This document shows positions 18,765-27,976 of a stretch of DNA of 64,000 nucleotides, piece after piece. How positions within the stretch are numbered: the stretch's first letter is position 1; each line of letters opens with the position of its first letter. Origin of the DNA: Streptomyces sp. NRRL F-5630 (GTDB lineage Bacteria > Actinomycetota > Actinomycetes > Streptomycetales > Streptomycetaceae); contig NZ_JOGO01000028.1 in the NCBI RefSeq assembly GCF_000719475.1, positions 1 through 64,000 on the forward strand, given 5' to 3'. A model generated the notes under the pieces. That model was not told the origin of the DNA. It saw only the letters and a list, made by a program, of their open reading frames with translations, and searched no databases. The position numbers were made by a program, and so were the translations under genes.

Positions 18765-20171
18765 ATGAGCAACCGCACCCTGATCCGCGGCGGACTCGTC
18801 GTCACCGCCGCCGAGGAGACCCACGCCGACGTGCTCGTCGAGGACGGGCGGGTCGCCGCCCTCGCCACCACAGGCTCCGCCGCCGCCGAGGCGTGGACGG
18901 CGGAGCGGGTCGTCGACGCGCGCGGCACGTACGTGATCCCCGGCGGTGTCGACGGGCACACGCACATGGAGATGCCCTTCGGCGGTACGTACGCGTCCGA
19001 CACCTTCGAGACCGGTACCCGGGCCGCGGCCTGGGGCGGCACCACGACGATCGTCGACTTCGTCGTGCAGAGCGTCGGCCACGGACTGCGCGAGGGCCTC
19101 GACGCCTGGCACGCGAAGGCCGAGGGCAACTGCGCGATCGACTACGGCTTCCACATGATCCTCGCCGACGTCAATGAGGACACCCTGAAGGAGATGGACC
19201 TCCTCGTCGGCGAGGGCGTCACGAGCTTCAAGCTCTTCATGGCCTATCCCGGCGTCTTCTACTCCGACGACGGCCGCATCCTGCGCGCGATGCAGCGCGC
19301 GGGCGAGAACGGCGGCCTCACGATGGTGCACGCCGAGAACGGCATCGCCATCGACGTCCTCGTCGAACAGGCCCTCGCGGCGGGCCGTACCGACCCGCGC
19401 CACCACGGCGAGGTCCGCAAGGCCCTCCTGGAGGCCGAGGCCACCCACCGCGCGATCCAGCTCGCGCGCGTCGCGGGCGACGTCCCGCTGTACATCGTGC
19501 ACGTCTCGGCGCAGGAGGCACTCGCGGAGATCGCCGCCGCGCGCGACACGGGCCTGCCCGTCTACGGCGAGACGTGTCCGCAGTACCTCTTCCTTTCCAC
19601 CGACAACCTCGCCGAACCGGACTTCGAGGGCGCCAAGTACGTGTGCTCGACGCCGCTGCGCCCCCGGGAGCACCAGGCGGCACTGTGGCGCGGGCTGCGG
19701 ACCGACGACCTCCAGGTCGTCTCGACCGATCACTGTCCCTTCTGCTTCAGTGGCCAGAAGGAGCTGGGCCGGGGCGACTTCTCGAAGATCCCCAACGGGA
19801 TGCCCGGCGTCGAGCACCGCATGGACCTCCTCCACCAGGCCGTCGTGGAGGGCCACATCTCCCGCCGCCGCTGGATCGACCTCGCCTGCGCCGCGCCCGC
19901 CCGCATGTTCGGCCTCTACCCGAGGAAAGGCACGATCGCCCCCGGCGCGGACGCGGACATCGTGATCTACGACCCGCACGCGGAACAGGTCCTCTCGGCC
20001 GCCACCCACCACATGAACGTCGACTACTCGGCCTACGAGGGCAAGCGCGTCACGGGCCGGGTCCGCACGGTCCTCTCGCGCGGCGTCCCGGTCCTGGAGG
20101 ACAGGGAGTACGTGGGCCGCGCGGGCCACGGCGTGTACGTGCCGAGGGGACTGAGCACGTACAGGAGCTGA
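18765..20171 (+). CDS. hydA: Dihydropyrimidinase / D-hydantoinase
   Basis: This 468-residue binuclear zinc amidohydrolase opens the ring of dihydrouracil, dihydrothymine or 5-substituted hydantoins. The metal site is GVDGHTHMEMP (His 65, His 67), with the carbamylated Lys 156 in VTSFKLFMAY. Later ligands are in IVHVSAQEA (His) and VSTDHCPF (Asp). The start at ATG 18765 follows GAAGGAGC. The gene is the middle step of the reductive pyrimidine pathway. The gap to the aminotransferase gene is 122 bases. Confidence 0.92.
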   Translation: MSNRTLIRGGLVVTAAEETHADVLVEDGRVAALATTGSAAAEAWTAERVVDARGTYVIPGGVDGHTHMEMPFGGTYASDTFETGTRAAAWGGTTTIVDFVVQSVGHGLREGLDAWHAKAEGNCAIDYGFHMILADVNEDTLKEMDLLVGEGVTSFKLFMAYPGVFYSDDGRILRAMQRAGENGGLTMVHAENGIAIDVLVEQALAAGRTDPRHHGEVRKALLEAEATHRAIQLARVAGDVPLYIVHVSAQEALAEIAAARDTGLPVYGETCPQYLFLSTDNLAEPDFEGAKYVCSTPLRPREHQAALWRGLRTDDLQVVSTDHCPFCFSGQKELGRGDFSKIPNGMPGVEHRMDLLHQAVVEGHISRRRWIDLACAAPARMFGLYPRKGTIAPGADADIVIYDPHAEQVLSAATHHMNVDYSAYEGKRVTGRVRTVLSRGVPVLEDREYVGRAGHGVYVPRGLSTYRS

Positions 20172-20339
20172 CCGGCACGCGGTACGGCGGCGGGGGCGGG
20201 GCGCACGGGCGGGGCGCGGGACCACCGGTGCCTGATCGGTCCCCTTCGCGCGGTATCGCCTGACACCCTCACGCACACCGTCGTCCGCGGCCCGGCGGTA
20301 CGACGGCCCCCAGGAGCCCCGAACACAGGAGCACTCGCC

Positions 20340-21341
20340 ATGGACTTCGGACTCGTCCTCCAGACCGACCCCCCGGCCTCCACCGTCGTCGGCCTCATGC
20401 GCCGCGCCGAGCAGCAGGGCTTCACCCACGGCTGGACCTTCGACTCCGCCGTCCTGTGGCAGGAGCCCTTCGTCATCCACAGCCAGATCCTGGAGCACAC
20501 CGAACGGCTCGTCGTCGGCCCGATGGTGACCAACCCGGGGACCCGTACGTGGGAGGTCACCGCCTCGACCTTCGCGACGCTCAACGACATGTTCGGCAAC
20601 CGCACCGTGTGCGGCATCGGGCGCGGCGACTCCGCGATGCGCGTCGCGGGCCGCCCGCCGAACACCCTCGCCCGCCTCGGCGAGGCCATCGACACCATCC
20701 GCGATCTCGCCGAGGGTCGCGGCGCGCGGCTCGGCGACACCGAGGTGCGGCTGCCGTGGGTGCGGGAGGGGCGGCTGCCGGTGTGGGCCGCCGCGTACGG
20801 GCCGAAGGCGCTCGCCCTCACCGGGGCGCGCGCCGACGGCTTCATCCTCCAGCTCGCCGACCCCTACCTGACCGCCGCGATGGTCGAACAGGTCCGCACC
20901 GCCGCCTCCGACGCGGGCCGCGACCCCGCCTCCGTCACGATCTGCGTCGCCGCCCCCGCCTACGTGAGCGAGGACCTGGCCCACGCGCGCGAGCAGTGCC
21001 GCTGGTTCGGTGGCATGGTCGGCAACCACGTCGCCGATCTCGTCGCCCGCTACGGCAGCGAATCCGCCTCCGTACCGCCCGAGCTGACCGCGTACATCGC
21101 CGACCGCGAGGACTACGACTACAGCCACCACGGCCGCGTGGGCAACAGCTCGACCGACTTCGTGCCCGACGAGATCGTGGACCGCTTCTGCGTCCTCGGC
21201 CCCGTCGAGGCGCACATCGAGAAGCTGCGCGAACTCCGCGCCGTCGGCGTCGACCAGTTCGCCGTCTACGCGATGCACGACGCGCGCGAAGAACTCATCG
21301 ACGTGTACGGGAAGGAAGTCATCCCCGTCCTCAACTCCTAG
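20340..21341 (+). CDS. Luciferase-like (LLM) F420-dependent oxidoreductase, TIGR03842-type
   Basis: This 333-residue TIM-barrel protein of the bacterial luciferase-like superfamily opens with MDFGLVLQTDPPASTVVGLM, as in the family TIGR03842, which I recall as occurring beside dihydropyrimidinases. F420 is inferred over FMN from overall resemblance to the mycobacterial F420 enzymes; the GNRTVCGIGRGDSAMR loop near 84-100 suits phosphate binding. No classical dihydropyrimidine dehydrogenase gene is in the cluster, so this enzyme may provide the missing redox step. A ribosome site CAGGAGCAC precedes the ATG. Confidence 0.8.
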   Translation: MDFGLVLQTDPPASTVVGLMRRAEQQGFTHGWTFDSAVLWQEPFVIHSQILEHTERLVVGPMVTNPGTRTWEVTASTFATLNDMFGNRTVCGIGRGDSAMRVAGRPPNTLARLGEAIDTIRDLAEGRGARLGDTEVRLPWVREGRLPVWAAAYGPKALALTGARADGFILQLADPYLTAAMVEQVRTAASDAGRDPASVTICVAAPAYVSEDLAHAREQCRWFGGMVGNHVADLVARYGSESASVPPELTAYIADREDYDYSHHGRVGNSSTDFVPDEIVDRFCVLGPVEAHIEKLRELRAVGVDQFAVYAMHDAREELIDVYGKEVIPVLNS

Positions 21342-21513
21342 AGTCGGCAGACCTTTCCCCCGCCCGGCGCGCCCCCGCCCCACGCGACGGGGCACGTCCC
21401 GCCGGAAGCGCGGCACGTCCGCGCGCCCTTTTACCCCGCACCCGCACGGCACCCCACGGCACCCGAGCACGGCACCGCATCCTCCCGCACCGTTCTCCCC
21501 GAAGGGTCCCGCC

Positions 21514-23091
21514 ATGACTGACGCCCTCGCCACCCCGCCCGGCACCCCGCCGGGCCCACCGCGCCCCTCCCACGCGGCCACCGCTCCGGGGCAGCACCTC
21601 ACCCCCGACGGCCGCGTCGAACTCGACCCGGGCGCCTTCCCCGCCGACTCGCCGCACGCCAACGAGGATCTGCGCCCGATCCCCGTCGCCCACCGCCACT
21701 GGGGCACCTACAACTTCACGGCCCTGTGGATCGGGATGGCGCACAACATCCCCTCCTGGACGCTCGCTTCGGGCCTCGTGGCGCTCGGCATGGACTGGAA
21801 GCAGGCCGTCCTCACCATCGCCCTCGCCAATGTCGTCGTCCTGCTCCCCATGCTCCTGACCGGGCACGCGGGACCCAAGTACGGCATCCCCTTCCCCGTC
21901 CTCGCGCGCGCCTCCTTCGGGCTGCGCGGCGCGAACCTGCCCGCTCTCCTTCGCGCGGCCGTGGCCTGCGGCTGGTTCGGCATCCAGACGTGGATCGGCG
22001 GACAGGGCGTCTTCGTCCTACTCGACAAGCTGCTGCCGGGCTCCTGGGCGCACGCCTCGCGCCTCGGCGGGCAGCCGTGGCCGCTGTGGGTGTGTTTCGG
22101 GATCTTCTGGCTGCTGCAACTCCTCATCATCCACCGGGGAATGGAGACCCTGCGGCGCTTCGAGAACTGGGCCGGGCCCTTTGTGTTCCTCGGCGCGCTC
22201 GCGCTGCTCGCGTGGATGGCGGACGAGGCGGGCGGCTTCGGCCCGCTGCTCGACCAGCCCTCGGAGCTCGGCTGGGGCGGCGACTTCTGGCCCGTGTTCT
22301 TCCCCGCGCTCATGGGGATGATCGGCTTCTGGTCCACGCTCTCGCTGAACATCCCCGACTTCACGCGCTTCGGCAGGGGCCAACGCGCCCAGGTCTGGGG
22401 CCAGTCGCTCGGCCTGCCCACCACGATGACGGCCTTCGCGCTCCTCTCCGTGCTCGTCACCTCGGGCTCCCAGGCGGTCTACGGCGAACCCGTGTGGGAG
22501 CCGGTCGACCTGGCGGCCCGCGCGGACAACGCCTTCGGTCTGCTCTTCGCGCTGATCACGGTCCTCGTCGCGACGATCTCGGCGAACCTCGCGGCGAACG
22601 TCGTCTCGCCCGCGTACGACCTCGCCAACCTCGCCCCCCGCTTCATCAGCTTCCGCACCGGGGCGCTCATCACCGGTGTGGTGGGCGTGCTGATCATGCC
22701 GTGGAAGCTCATCGCGACGCCGGAGCTGTACATCTACACGTGGCTCGGGGTGGTCGGCGGGCTGCTCGGCACGGTCGCGGGCATCCTCATCGCCGACTAC
22801 TGGCTCGTCCGGGGCACCTCGCTGCACCTCGCGGAGCTGTACCGCAGGGAGGGCCGCTACTGGTACCGCCGCGGCTGGCACCCGGCGGCGGTCCTCGCCT
22901 TCCTCGCCGGTGGCGTCCTCGCGGTCGGCGGCTCCCACTCCGCGCCCGGCAAGGGCCCCTTCCCGGAGGACGGCCTCATCCCCCTCCTCAAGCCGCTCGC
23001 CGACTACGGCTGGGCGATCGGCTTCGCCTCGTCACTCCTCGTGTACGTGATCCTCGCGGGACGCTCGGGGAGGCGGGCGGAGCGGGAGTGA
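21514..23091 (+). CDS. NCS1-family nucleobase/hydantoin:cation symporter
   Basis: This 525-residue importer has about 12 membrane helices and NCS1 signatures: NEDLRPIPVAHRHWGTYNF before helix 1, GMAHNIPSWTLASGL in helix 1, and WFGIQTWIGGQ near 150-160. It is the Mhp1/CodB/Fur type and would take up uracil, allantoin or hydantoins. It closes the pyrimidine cluster and shares its direction. GAAGGGTCCCGCC before the ATG is the ribosome site. Confidence 0.9.
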   Translation: MTDALATPPGTPPGPPRPSHAATAPGQHLTPDGRVELDPGAFPADSPHANEDLRPIPVAHRHWGTYNFTALWIGMAHNIPSWTLASGLVALGMDWKQAVLTIALANVVVLLPMLLTGHAGPKYGIPFPVLARASFGLRGANLPALLRAAVACGWFGIQTWIGGQGVFVLLDKLLPGSWAHASRLGGQPWPLWVCFGIFWLLQLLIIHRGMETLRRFENWAGPFVFLGALALLAWMADEAGGFGPLLDQPSELGWGGDFWPVFFPALMGMIGFWSTLSLNIPDFTRFGRGQRAQVWGQSLGLPTTMTAFALLSVLVTSGSQAVYGEPVWEPVDLAARADNAFGLLFALITVLVATISANLAANVVSPAYDLANLAPRFISFRTGALITGVVGVLIMPWKLIATPELYIYTWLGVVGGLLGTVAGILIADYWLVRGTSLHLAELYRREGRYWYRRGWHPAAVLAFLAGGVLAVGGSHSAPGKGPFPEDGLIPLLKPLADYGWAIGFASSLLVYVILAGRSGRRAERE

Positions 23092-23321
23092 GGGCCGGGG
23101 AGGGGCGCGGAAGCCGCGGGGCGCCGTACGGGGCCCGCCGCCACCGCGCGGCCCGTGGCACCCCCGAGTACCCTCCCACCCGTCCCCAGCTGCGGTTTCC
23201 GCCCCCCGCGGTTAGCGTGGGCTGAGGGCTGGGCCCTCCCGGCCGGCCGGTCCCGAGCCGGAAGGACGTGTGACATGCGAACGCCCCGTACCGGAACCCG
23301 TACCGCCGCCGGAGCCGCGCG

Positions 23322-24176
23322 GTGACCGCCGCCGCGCACGGGCTCGCTCCCGTCATGACCGGCATCGCGGCCATGGTCTTCGACGTCGACGGGGTCCTCA
23401 CCGACTCCGCGCGCGTCCACGCCGAGGCGTGGAAGGAGGCGTTCGACGCCTGCCTGCGCGCGCATCCCCCCGCCGACAAGGCGCTGGACAGGCCCTTCGA
23501 CGCCGCCGACGACTACCTGCGCTACGTCGACGGCAAGCCCAGAGCCGACGGCGCCGCCGCCTTCCTGCACTCCCGGCGGGTGCCGATCCCGGACGGCAGC
23601 CCCTCCGACGCCCCCGGCACGGACTCGGTCGCCGCCGTCGCCGCGCTCAAGGACGGCATGTTCACGCGCCGCGTCCGCGAGAACGGCATCGAACCCTTCC
23701 CGGGCTCCGTCCGGCTCCTGAAGGCCCTGCGCGCCGCCGGTGTCCCCATGGCCGCCGCCTCCTCCTCGCACCACGCCCGCGACGTCCTCGCGGGGGCCGG
23801 ACTCCTCGACTACTTCGTCAGCCTCGTCGACGGCGACGAGTCCCACCGCCTCGGCCTGCCCGGCAAACCCGACCCCGCGCTCTTCCTGGAGGCCGCGAAC
23901 CGTCTCGGCACCGAGCCCGCGCACGCCGCCGTCGCCGAGGACGCCCTCGCGGGGGTCGAGGCGGGGCGGCGCGGCGGCTTCGGCCTCGTCATCGGCGTCG
24001 ACCGGGCCCACACCACCGACACCGCCAGGAGCCTGCGGGAGCACGGCGCCGACCTCGTCGTCGACGACCTCGCCCACCTCCTGCGCGCACCGGGCACCGA
24101 CGACCGCCCACCCGGGAAGGACGACCGCGCGTCCGGGGCCCACGGCGGTGCGTCCGGCACCGACGGCAAGGAGTGA
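23322..24176 (+). CDS. pgmB: HAD-superfamily beta-phosphoglucomutase
   Basis: This 284-residue HAD hydrolase carries the nucleophile motif FDVDGVLTDS with the phosphorylated first Asp and the general acid/base second Asp. Motif II is AAASSSHH and motif IV is VAEDALAGVEAG. The substrate-specificity RxxKPDP-like segment is LPGKPDPALFLEAA. It converts beta-glucose 1-phosphate to glucose 6-phosphate. The stop is 4 bases before the GH65 gene, the classical phosphorylase pairing. GTG 23322 follows GGAG; ATG 23355 is an alternative start. A 35-residue hydrophilic Gly/Asp-rich tail is extra. Confidence 0.85.
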   Translation: MTAAAHGLAPVMTGIAAMVFDVDGVLTDSARVHAEAWKEAFDACLRAHPPADKALDRPFDAADDYLRYVDGKPRADGAAAFLHSRRVPIPDGSPSDAPGTDSVAAVAALKDGMFTRRVRENGIEPFPGSVRLLKALRAAGVPMAAASSSHHARDVLAGAGLLDYFVSLVDGDESHRLGLPGKPDPALFLEAANRLGTEPAHAAVAEDALAGVEAGRRGGFGLVIGVDRAHTTDTARSLREHGADLVVDDLAHLLRAPGTDDRPPGKDDRASGAHGGASGTDGKE

Positions 24177-24180
24177 CCGC

Positions 24181-26589
24181 ATGTCCGAATGGACCTGGGA
24201 GTACGAGGGCTACGACCCCGCAGAGGAGACGCTGCGCGAATCCCTGTGCAGCCTCGGGAACGGCTACTTCGCGACCCGCGGCGCGGCCCCCGAGTGCGCC
24301 GCGGGCGGCCCGCACTACCCGGGCACCTACGCCGCCGGCGTCTACAACCGGCTCACCTCGGAGGTCGCCGGGCAGACGGTCTCCAACGAGGACATGGTCA
24401 ACCTCCCCAACTGGCTGCCCCTGCGCTACCGCCTCGCCACGCCCGACGGCAGCGGCGGCGACTGGTACACGCCCGACGACGCCGCGCTGCGCTCGTACCG
24501 CCAGCTGCTCGACCTGCGCGCCGGGATCTACGAGCGCCACCTCTTGTTCGAGGACGCCTCGGGCCGCAGGCTGCGCGTGCGCCAGTCCCGGATCGTCCAC
24601 ATGGACGACCCCCATCTCGCCGCCCTGCGCACCGAGTTCACCGCCGAGAACTTCAGCGGCACCGTCGAGGTCGAGTCCGCGATCGACGCAGCAGTCACGA
24701 ACGACGGCGTGGCACGCTACCGCGAGCTGAACGGCCAGCACCTGGCCGAGATCATGAGCGGCTACCCCGAGGACTGCACCGTGTGGGTCCGCGCGCGCAC
24801 GATCAACTCGGGCATCGCGGTCGCCGTCGCCGCCCGGACGTACAGCAGCCAAGGCCCCTCGTGCGAGCCCCGCCCCTCCACAGGCACCCCGACCCGGCCC
24901 GCGACGCGCGTCGACCTGGCCCTGAAGCAGGGCGAGACGGCGACGGTCGACAAGATCGTCGCCCTGCACACCTCGCGGGACTCCGCGATCAGCGACCCGC
25001 TCGACGCGGCGCTCGACGGCGTGCGCAACGTGCCCGGCTGGGACCAGCTCCTCCTCGGCCACCGTCTCGCCTGGCAGCGCCTGTGGCACCGCGCGCTCCT
25101 CGAAGTCCCCGGCGAGGCCGGGCACATCCTGCGCTTCCACCTCTTCCACGTCCTCCAGACCCTGTCCCCGCACACCGCCGACCTGGACGCGGGCGTGCCC
25201 GCGCGCGGCCTCAACGGCGAGGCGTACCGGGGGCACGTCTTCTGGGACGAACTCTTCGTCCTGCCCTACCTCAACCTGCACTTCCCCGAGGTCTCCAAGG
25301 GCCTGCTCCGCTACCGCCACCGACGCCTGAACCGCGCCCGCCGCCTCGCCCGCGACGCCGGGTACGACGGCGCGATGTACCCCTGGCAGTCCGGCAGCGA
25401 CGGTCGCGAGGAGACCCAGGAACTCCACCTCAACCCCAGCTCCGGACGCTGGCTGCCCGACAACTCACGCCTCCAGCACCACATCGGCTCGGCCGTCGCG
25501 TACAACGTGTGGAGCTACGCGCGCGCCACGGGCGACAGACGCTTCATGGAGCAGGAGGGCGCCGAGACGCTGCTCCAGATCTCGCGCTTCTGGGCCTCGA
25601 AGTCCGAGTGGGACGGCGACATCGGCCGCTACCGCATCCGCCGCGTCGTCGGCCCCGACGAGTACCACGACGCCTACCCCGACGCGACCGAACCCGGGCT
25701 CGACGACAACGCGTACACCAACGTCACCGCCGCCTGGGTCCTCCAGCGCACCCTCGAATCCCTCGCCGCGCTCCCCGAGGAACGCCGCGCCGAACTCGCC
25801 GAGCACACCGGGCTGGACGACACCGAACTCTCCCACTGGGACGACATCTCGCACCGCCTCCACGTGCCCTTCCACCAGGGTGTCGTCAGCCAGTTCGACG
25901 GCTACGGGGAACTGCGCGAACTCGACTGGGTCGGCATGTCCACCAAGTACGGCGACATCCGCCGCCTCGACCGCGTCCTGGAGGCCGAGGGCGACAGCGT
26001 CAACCGCTACCAGGCGTCCAAGCAGGCCGACACCCTGATGCTCGGCTACCTCTTCCCGCCCCGCGAACTGCGCGCCCTCTTCGCGCGCCTGGGCCACCGG
26101 CTCGACGACGAGACGTGGCGCCGCACGGTCGACTACTACGTGGCCCGTACGAGCCACGGTTCCACGCTCAGCGGCCTCGTGCACGCCTGGGTGCTGGCCC
26201 GCGTGCGGCCCGCCCAGGCGTGGGGCTTCTTCCAGGAGGCGCTGCGCGGGGACGTCGCCGACCTCCAGGGCGGGACGACGGGCGAGGGCATCCACCTCGG
26301 CGCCATGGCCGGGACCCTCGACCTCGTGCAGCGCTGCCTGACGGGACTGCGCATCCGCTCCGACGGCGCACTCAGCCTCGCCCCCGTGCCCCAACCCGAG
26401 CTGTCCGGCTACGACTTCGCGATCCACTACCGCCACCTGTGGGGCGTGCGCTTCCGGATGCGCTCGGGCGGCCTCGACATCAGCCTCCCCGCCACCAACC
26501 GGCGCTCGCTCGACATCCGGCTCGTGGACCGCACGGTGACGCTGCGGCCGGGCGACTCCTTCCACCTGACCCTGCCGGACGGGGACTGA
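24181..26589 (+). CDS. Glycoside hydrolase family 65 disaccharide phosphorylase
   Basis: This 802-residue protein belongs to GH65 (maltose, trehalose, kojibiose and nigerose phosphorylases and related enzymes). Marks are GHVFWDELFVLPYL (351-364), YPWQSGSDGRE (400-410), and the general acid Glu 494 in RVVGPDEYHDAYPD. The phosphate-binding loop is in the RTSHGSTLSGLVHAWVLAR region (about 658-676). The N-terminal beta-sandwich starts at residue 1 and a short C-terminal beta domain ends the chain. With pgmB it should turn an alpha-glucoside plus phosphate into glucose and glucose 6-phosphate. Linkage cannot be told. No dedicated transporter adjoins. Confidence 0.85.
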   Translation: MSEWTWEYEGYDPAEETLRESLCSLGNGYFATRGAAPECAAGGPHYPGTYAAGVYNRLTSEVAGQTVSNEDMVNLPNWLPLRYRLATPDGSGGDWYTPDDAALRSYRQLLDLRAGIYERHLLFEDASGRRLRVRQSRIVHMDDPHLAALRTEFTAENFSGTVEVESAIDAAVTNDGVARYRELNGQHLAEIMSGYPEDCTVWVRARTINSGIAVAVAARTYSSQGPSCEPRPSTGTPTRPATRVDLALKQGETATVDKIVALHTSRDSAISDPLDAALDGVRNVPGWDQLLLGHRLAWQRLWHRALLEVPGEAGHILRFHLFHVLQTLSPHTADLDAGVPARGLNGEAYRGHVFWDELFVLPYLNLHFPEVSKGLLRYRHRRLNRARRLARDAGYDGAMYPWQSGSDGREETQELHLNPSSGRWLPDNSRLQHHIGSAVAYNVWSYARATGDRRFMEQEGAETLLQISRFWASKSEWDGDIGRYRIRRVVGPDEYHDAYPDATEPGLDDNAYTNVTAAWVLQRTLESLAALPEERRAELAEHTGLDDTELSHWDDISHRLHVPFHQGVVSQFDGYGELRELDWVGMSTKYGDIRRLDRVLEAEGDSVNRYQASKQADTLMLGYLFPPRELRALFARLGHRLDDETWRRTVDYYVARTSHGSTLSGLVHAWVLARVRPAQAWGFFQEALRGDVADLQGGTTGEGIHLGAMAGTLDLVQRCLTGLRIRSDGALSLAPVPQPELSGYDFAIHYRHLWGVRFRMRSGGLDISLPATNRRSLDIRLVDRTVTLRPGDSFHLTLPDGD

Positions 26590-26624
26590 CCTGCCCCCCG
26601 GGGCGCCGGGGGCGCGCCGGGTCC

Positions 26625-27737
26625 CTACGGAACCCGCGCCGTCCACTCCTGCGAGTCGAACTTCGTGCGTGCCAGCTCGCGTGCGCGGGCCATCTCCGCC
26701 TCCGTCACGGCGCCCTCCGTGAGCCCGTAACGGCTGCGGAAGGAGGCGACCATGTTCGCGATGACGCTCTCGCGCGGCAGACCGGTCTGCCGGCGCAGCG
26801 GGTCGACGCGCTTCTTGGCGCTCGTCGTGCCCTTGTCGGAGAGCTTCTCCTTGCCGATCCGGAGGACTTCGGTCATCTTGTCGGCGTCCATGTCGTACGC
26901 CATCGTGACGTGGTGCAGCACGGCGGGCATCCCGCCCTGCGGCGCGGCGACCCGGCGCTGCGCGGCACCGGCGATCTTCCCCGCCTCGGTCGCGATGTCG
27001 TTGAGCGGCTGGTACCAGGCCTTGATGCCCATGTCGCCGAGCGCGGAGAGCACCCAGTCGTCGAGGTAGGCGTAGCTGTCGGCGAAGGAGAGGCCCTCGA
27101 CGAGCGCGCTCGGCACGGAGAGCGAGTACGTGATGCTGTTGCCGGCCTCCATGAACATCGCCCCGCCACCGGTCACGCGGCGCACGACGGTCACGCCGTG
27201 CCGCGCGGCGCCGTCCGGGTCCACCTCGTTGCGCAGCGACTGGAAGCTGCCGATCACGACGGCCGGGTCCTGCCACTCCCACACCCGCAGCGTCGGCGGG
27301 CGGTTCCCGGCGGCGACCTCCTGCGTGAGGATCTCGTCGAGCGCGAGGTGCAGGCCGACGGGCTGCGGGCCGACGTGGATGAGCTGCCACTCGTAGTCGG
27401 TCCAGTCGGTGGCCCGCGCGAGCGCCCGGCGCACCGCGACCCCGATGCCCTCGGCGGTCAGCCCGTACATCACCGTGCCCGGCGGCAGCGCGGCCTGCAC
27501 CCGCGCGGCGAGCCCGGCCCCGTCCGTGCCGGAGGGGGCGCCTTCGAGCGCGGCGTTGATCGCGTCGATCGCCTCGTCGGGTTCGAGGAAGAAGTCCCCG
27601 GCCACCCGCACATCGCGCAGCACCCCGTCCCGCTCGTCGAGGTCCACCACCACGAGCTTCCCGCCCGGGATCTTGTACTCACCGTGCACGGCCGCCGCCT
27701 CCAGTTGTTTCGGGCCCGGGACGGGCACTTCGGTCAT
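26625..27737 (-). CDS. Lipoate-protein ligase family protein with permuted domain order
   Basis: This 370-residue protein attaches lipoate (or octanoate) to dehydrogenase E2 and GcvH lysines. The catalytic BPL/LplA domain is at about 115-340: VVIGSFQSLRNEVDP, then RRVTGGGAMFMEAGNS, the lipoyl-AMP-binding loop. The first 90 residues (HGEYKIPGGKLVVVDLDERDG...) resemble the small accessory domain that follows the catalytic domain in E. coli LplA. The order is thus reversed in one chain. It stands alone and converges on the GH65 gene. Confidence 0.85.
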   Translation of the reverse strand: MTEVPVPGPKQLEAAAVHGEYKIPGGKLVVVDLDERDGVLRDVRVAGDFFLEPDEAIDAINAALEGAPSGTDGAGLAARVQAALPPGTVMYGLTAEGIGVAVRRALARATDWTDYEWQLIHVGPQPVGLHLALDEILTQEVAAGNRPPTLRVWEWQDPAVVIGSFQSLRNEVDPDGAARHGVTVVRRVTGGGAMFMEAGNSITYSLSVPSALVEGLSFADSYAYLDDWVLSALGDMGIKAWYQPLNDIATEAGKIAGAAQRRVAAPQGGMPAVLHHVTMAYDMDADKMTEVLRIGKEKLSDKGTTSAKKRVDPLRRQTGLPRESVIANMVASFRSRYGLTEGAVTEAEMARARELARTKFDSQEWTARVP

Positions 27738-27976
27738 TTCCCTGCGGACAGGGCAACGTTAGCGGGGAGTACGGGATTCCCGGGGCGGGGGTGGGGGAGA
27801 GGCGGCACGGTACGCGAGGAGGCGGCGCGTCCCCCGGATGCGGAGGCCGTGCGGGGGGTACGGGGCGGGAAAGGCGCGACCGGCGCCCGCCCCTCGACCC
27901 CGTCCGTTCCCCTCCCCGCAAGCCCCCGTTCCCCCTCCCTCTCCGCGATGTCAGTACCACGTGCTCTCATGAAGCC

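Noticed and set aside
18021..21707. Very long open frame on the minus strand, antisense to the pyrimidine cluster
   Set aside because: It mirrors the codon bias of the plus-strand genes; the translated text is low-complexity Arg/Gly/Asp and matches no fold. Such shadows are usual at this GC content.
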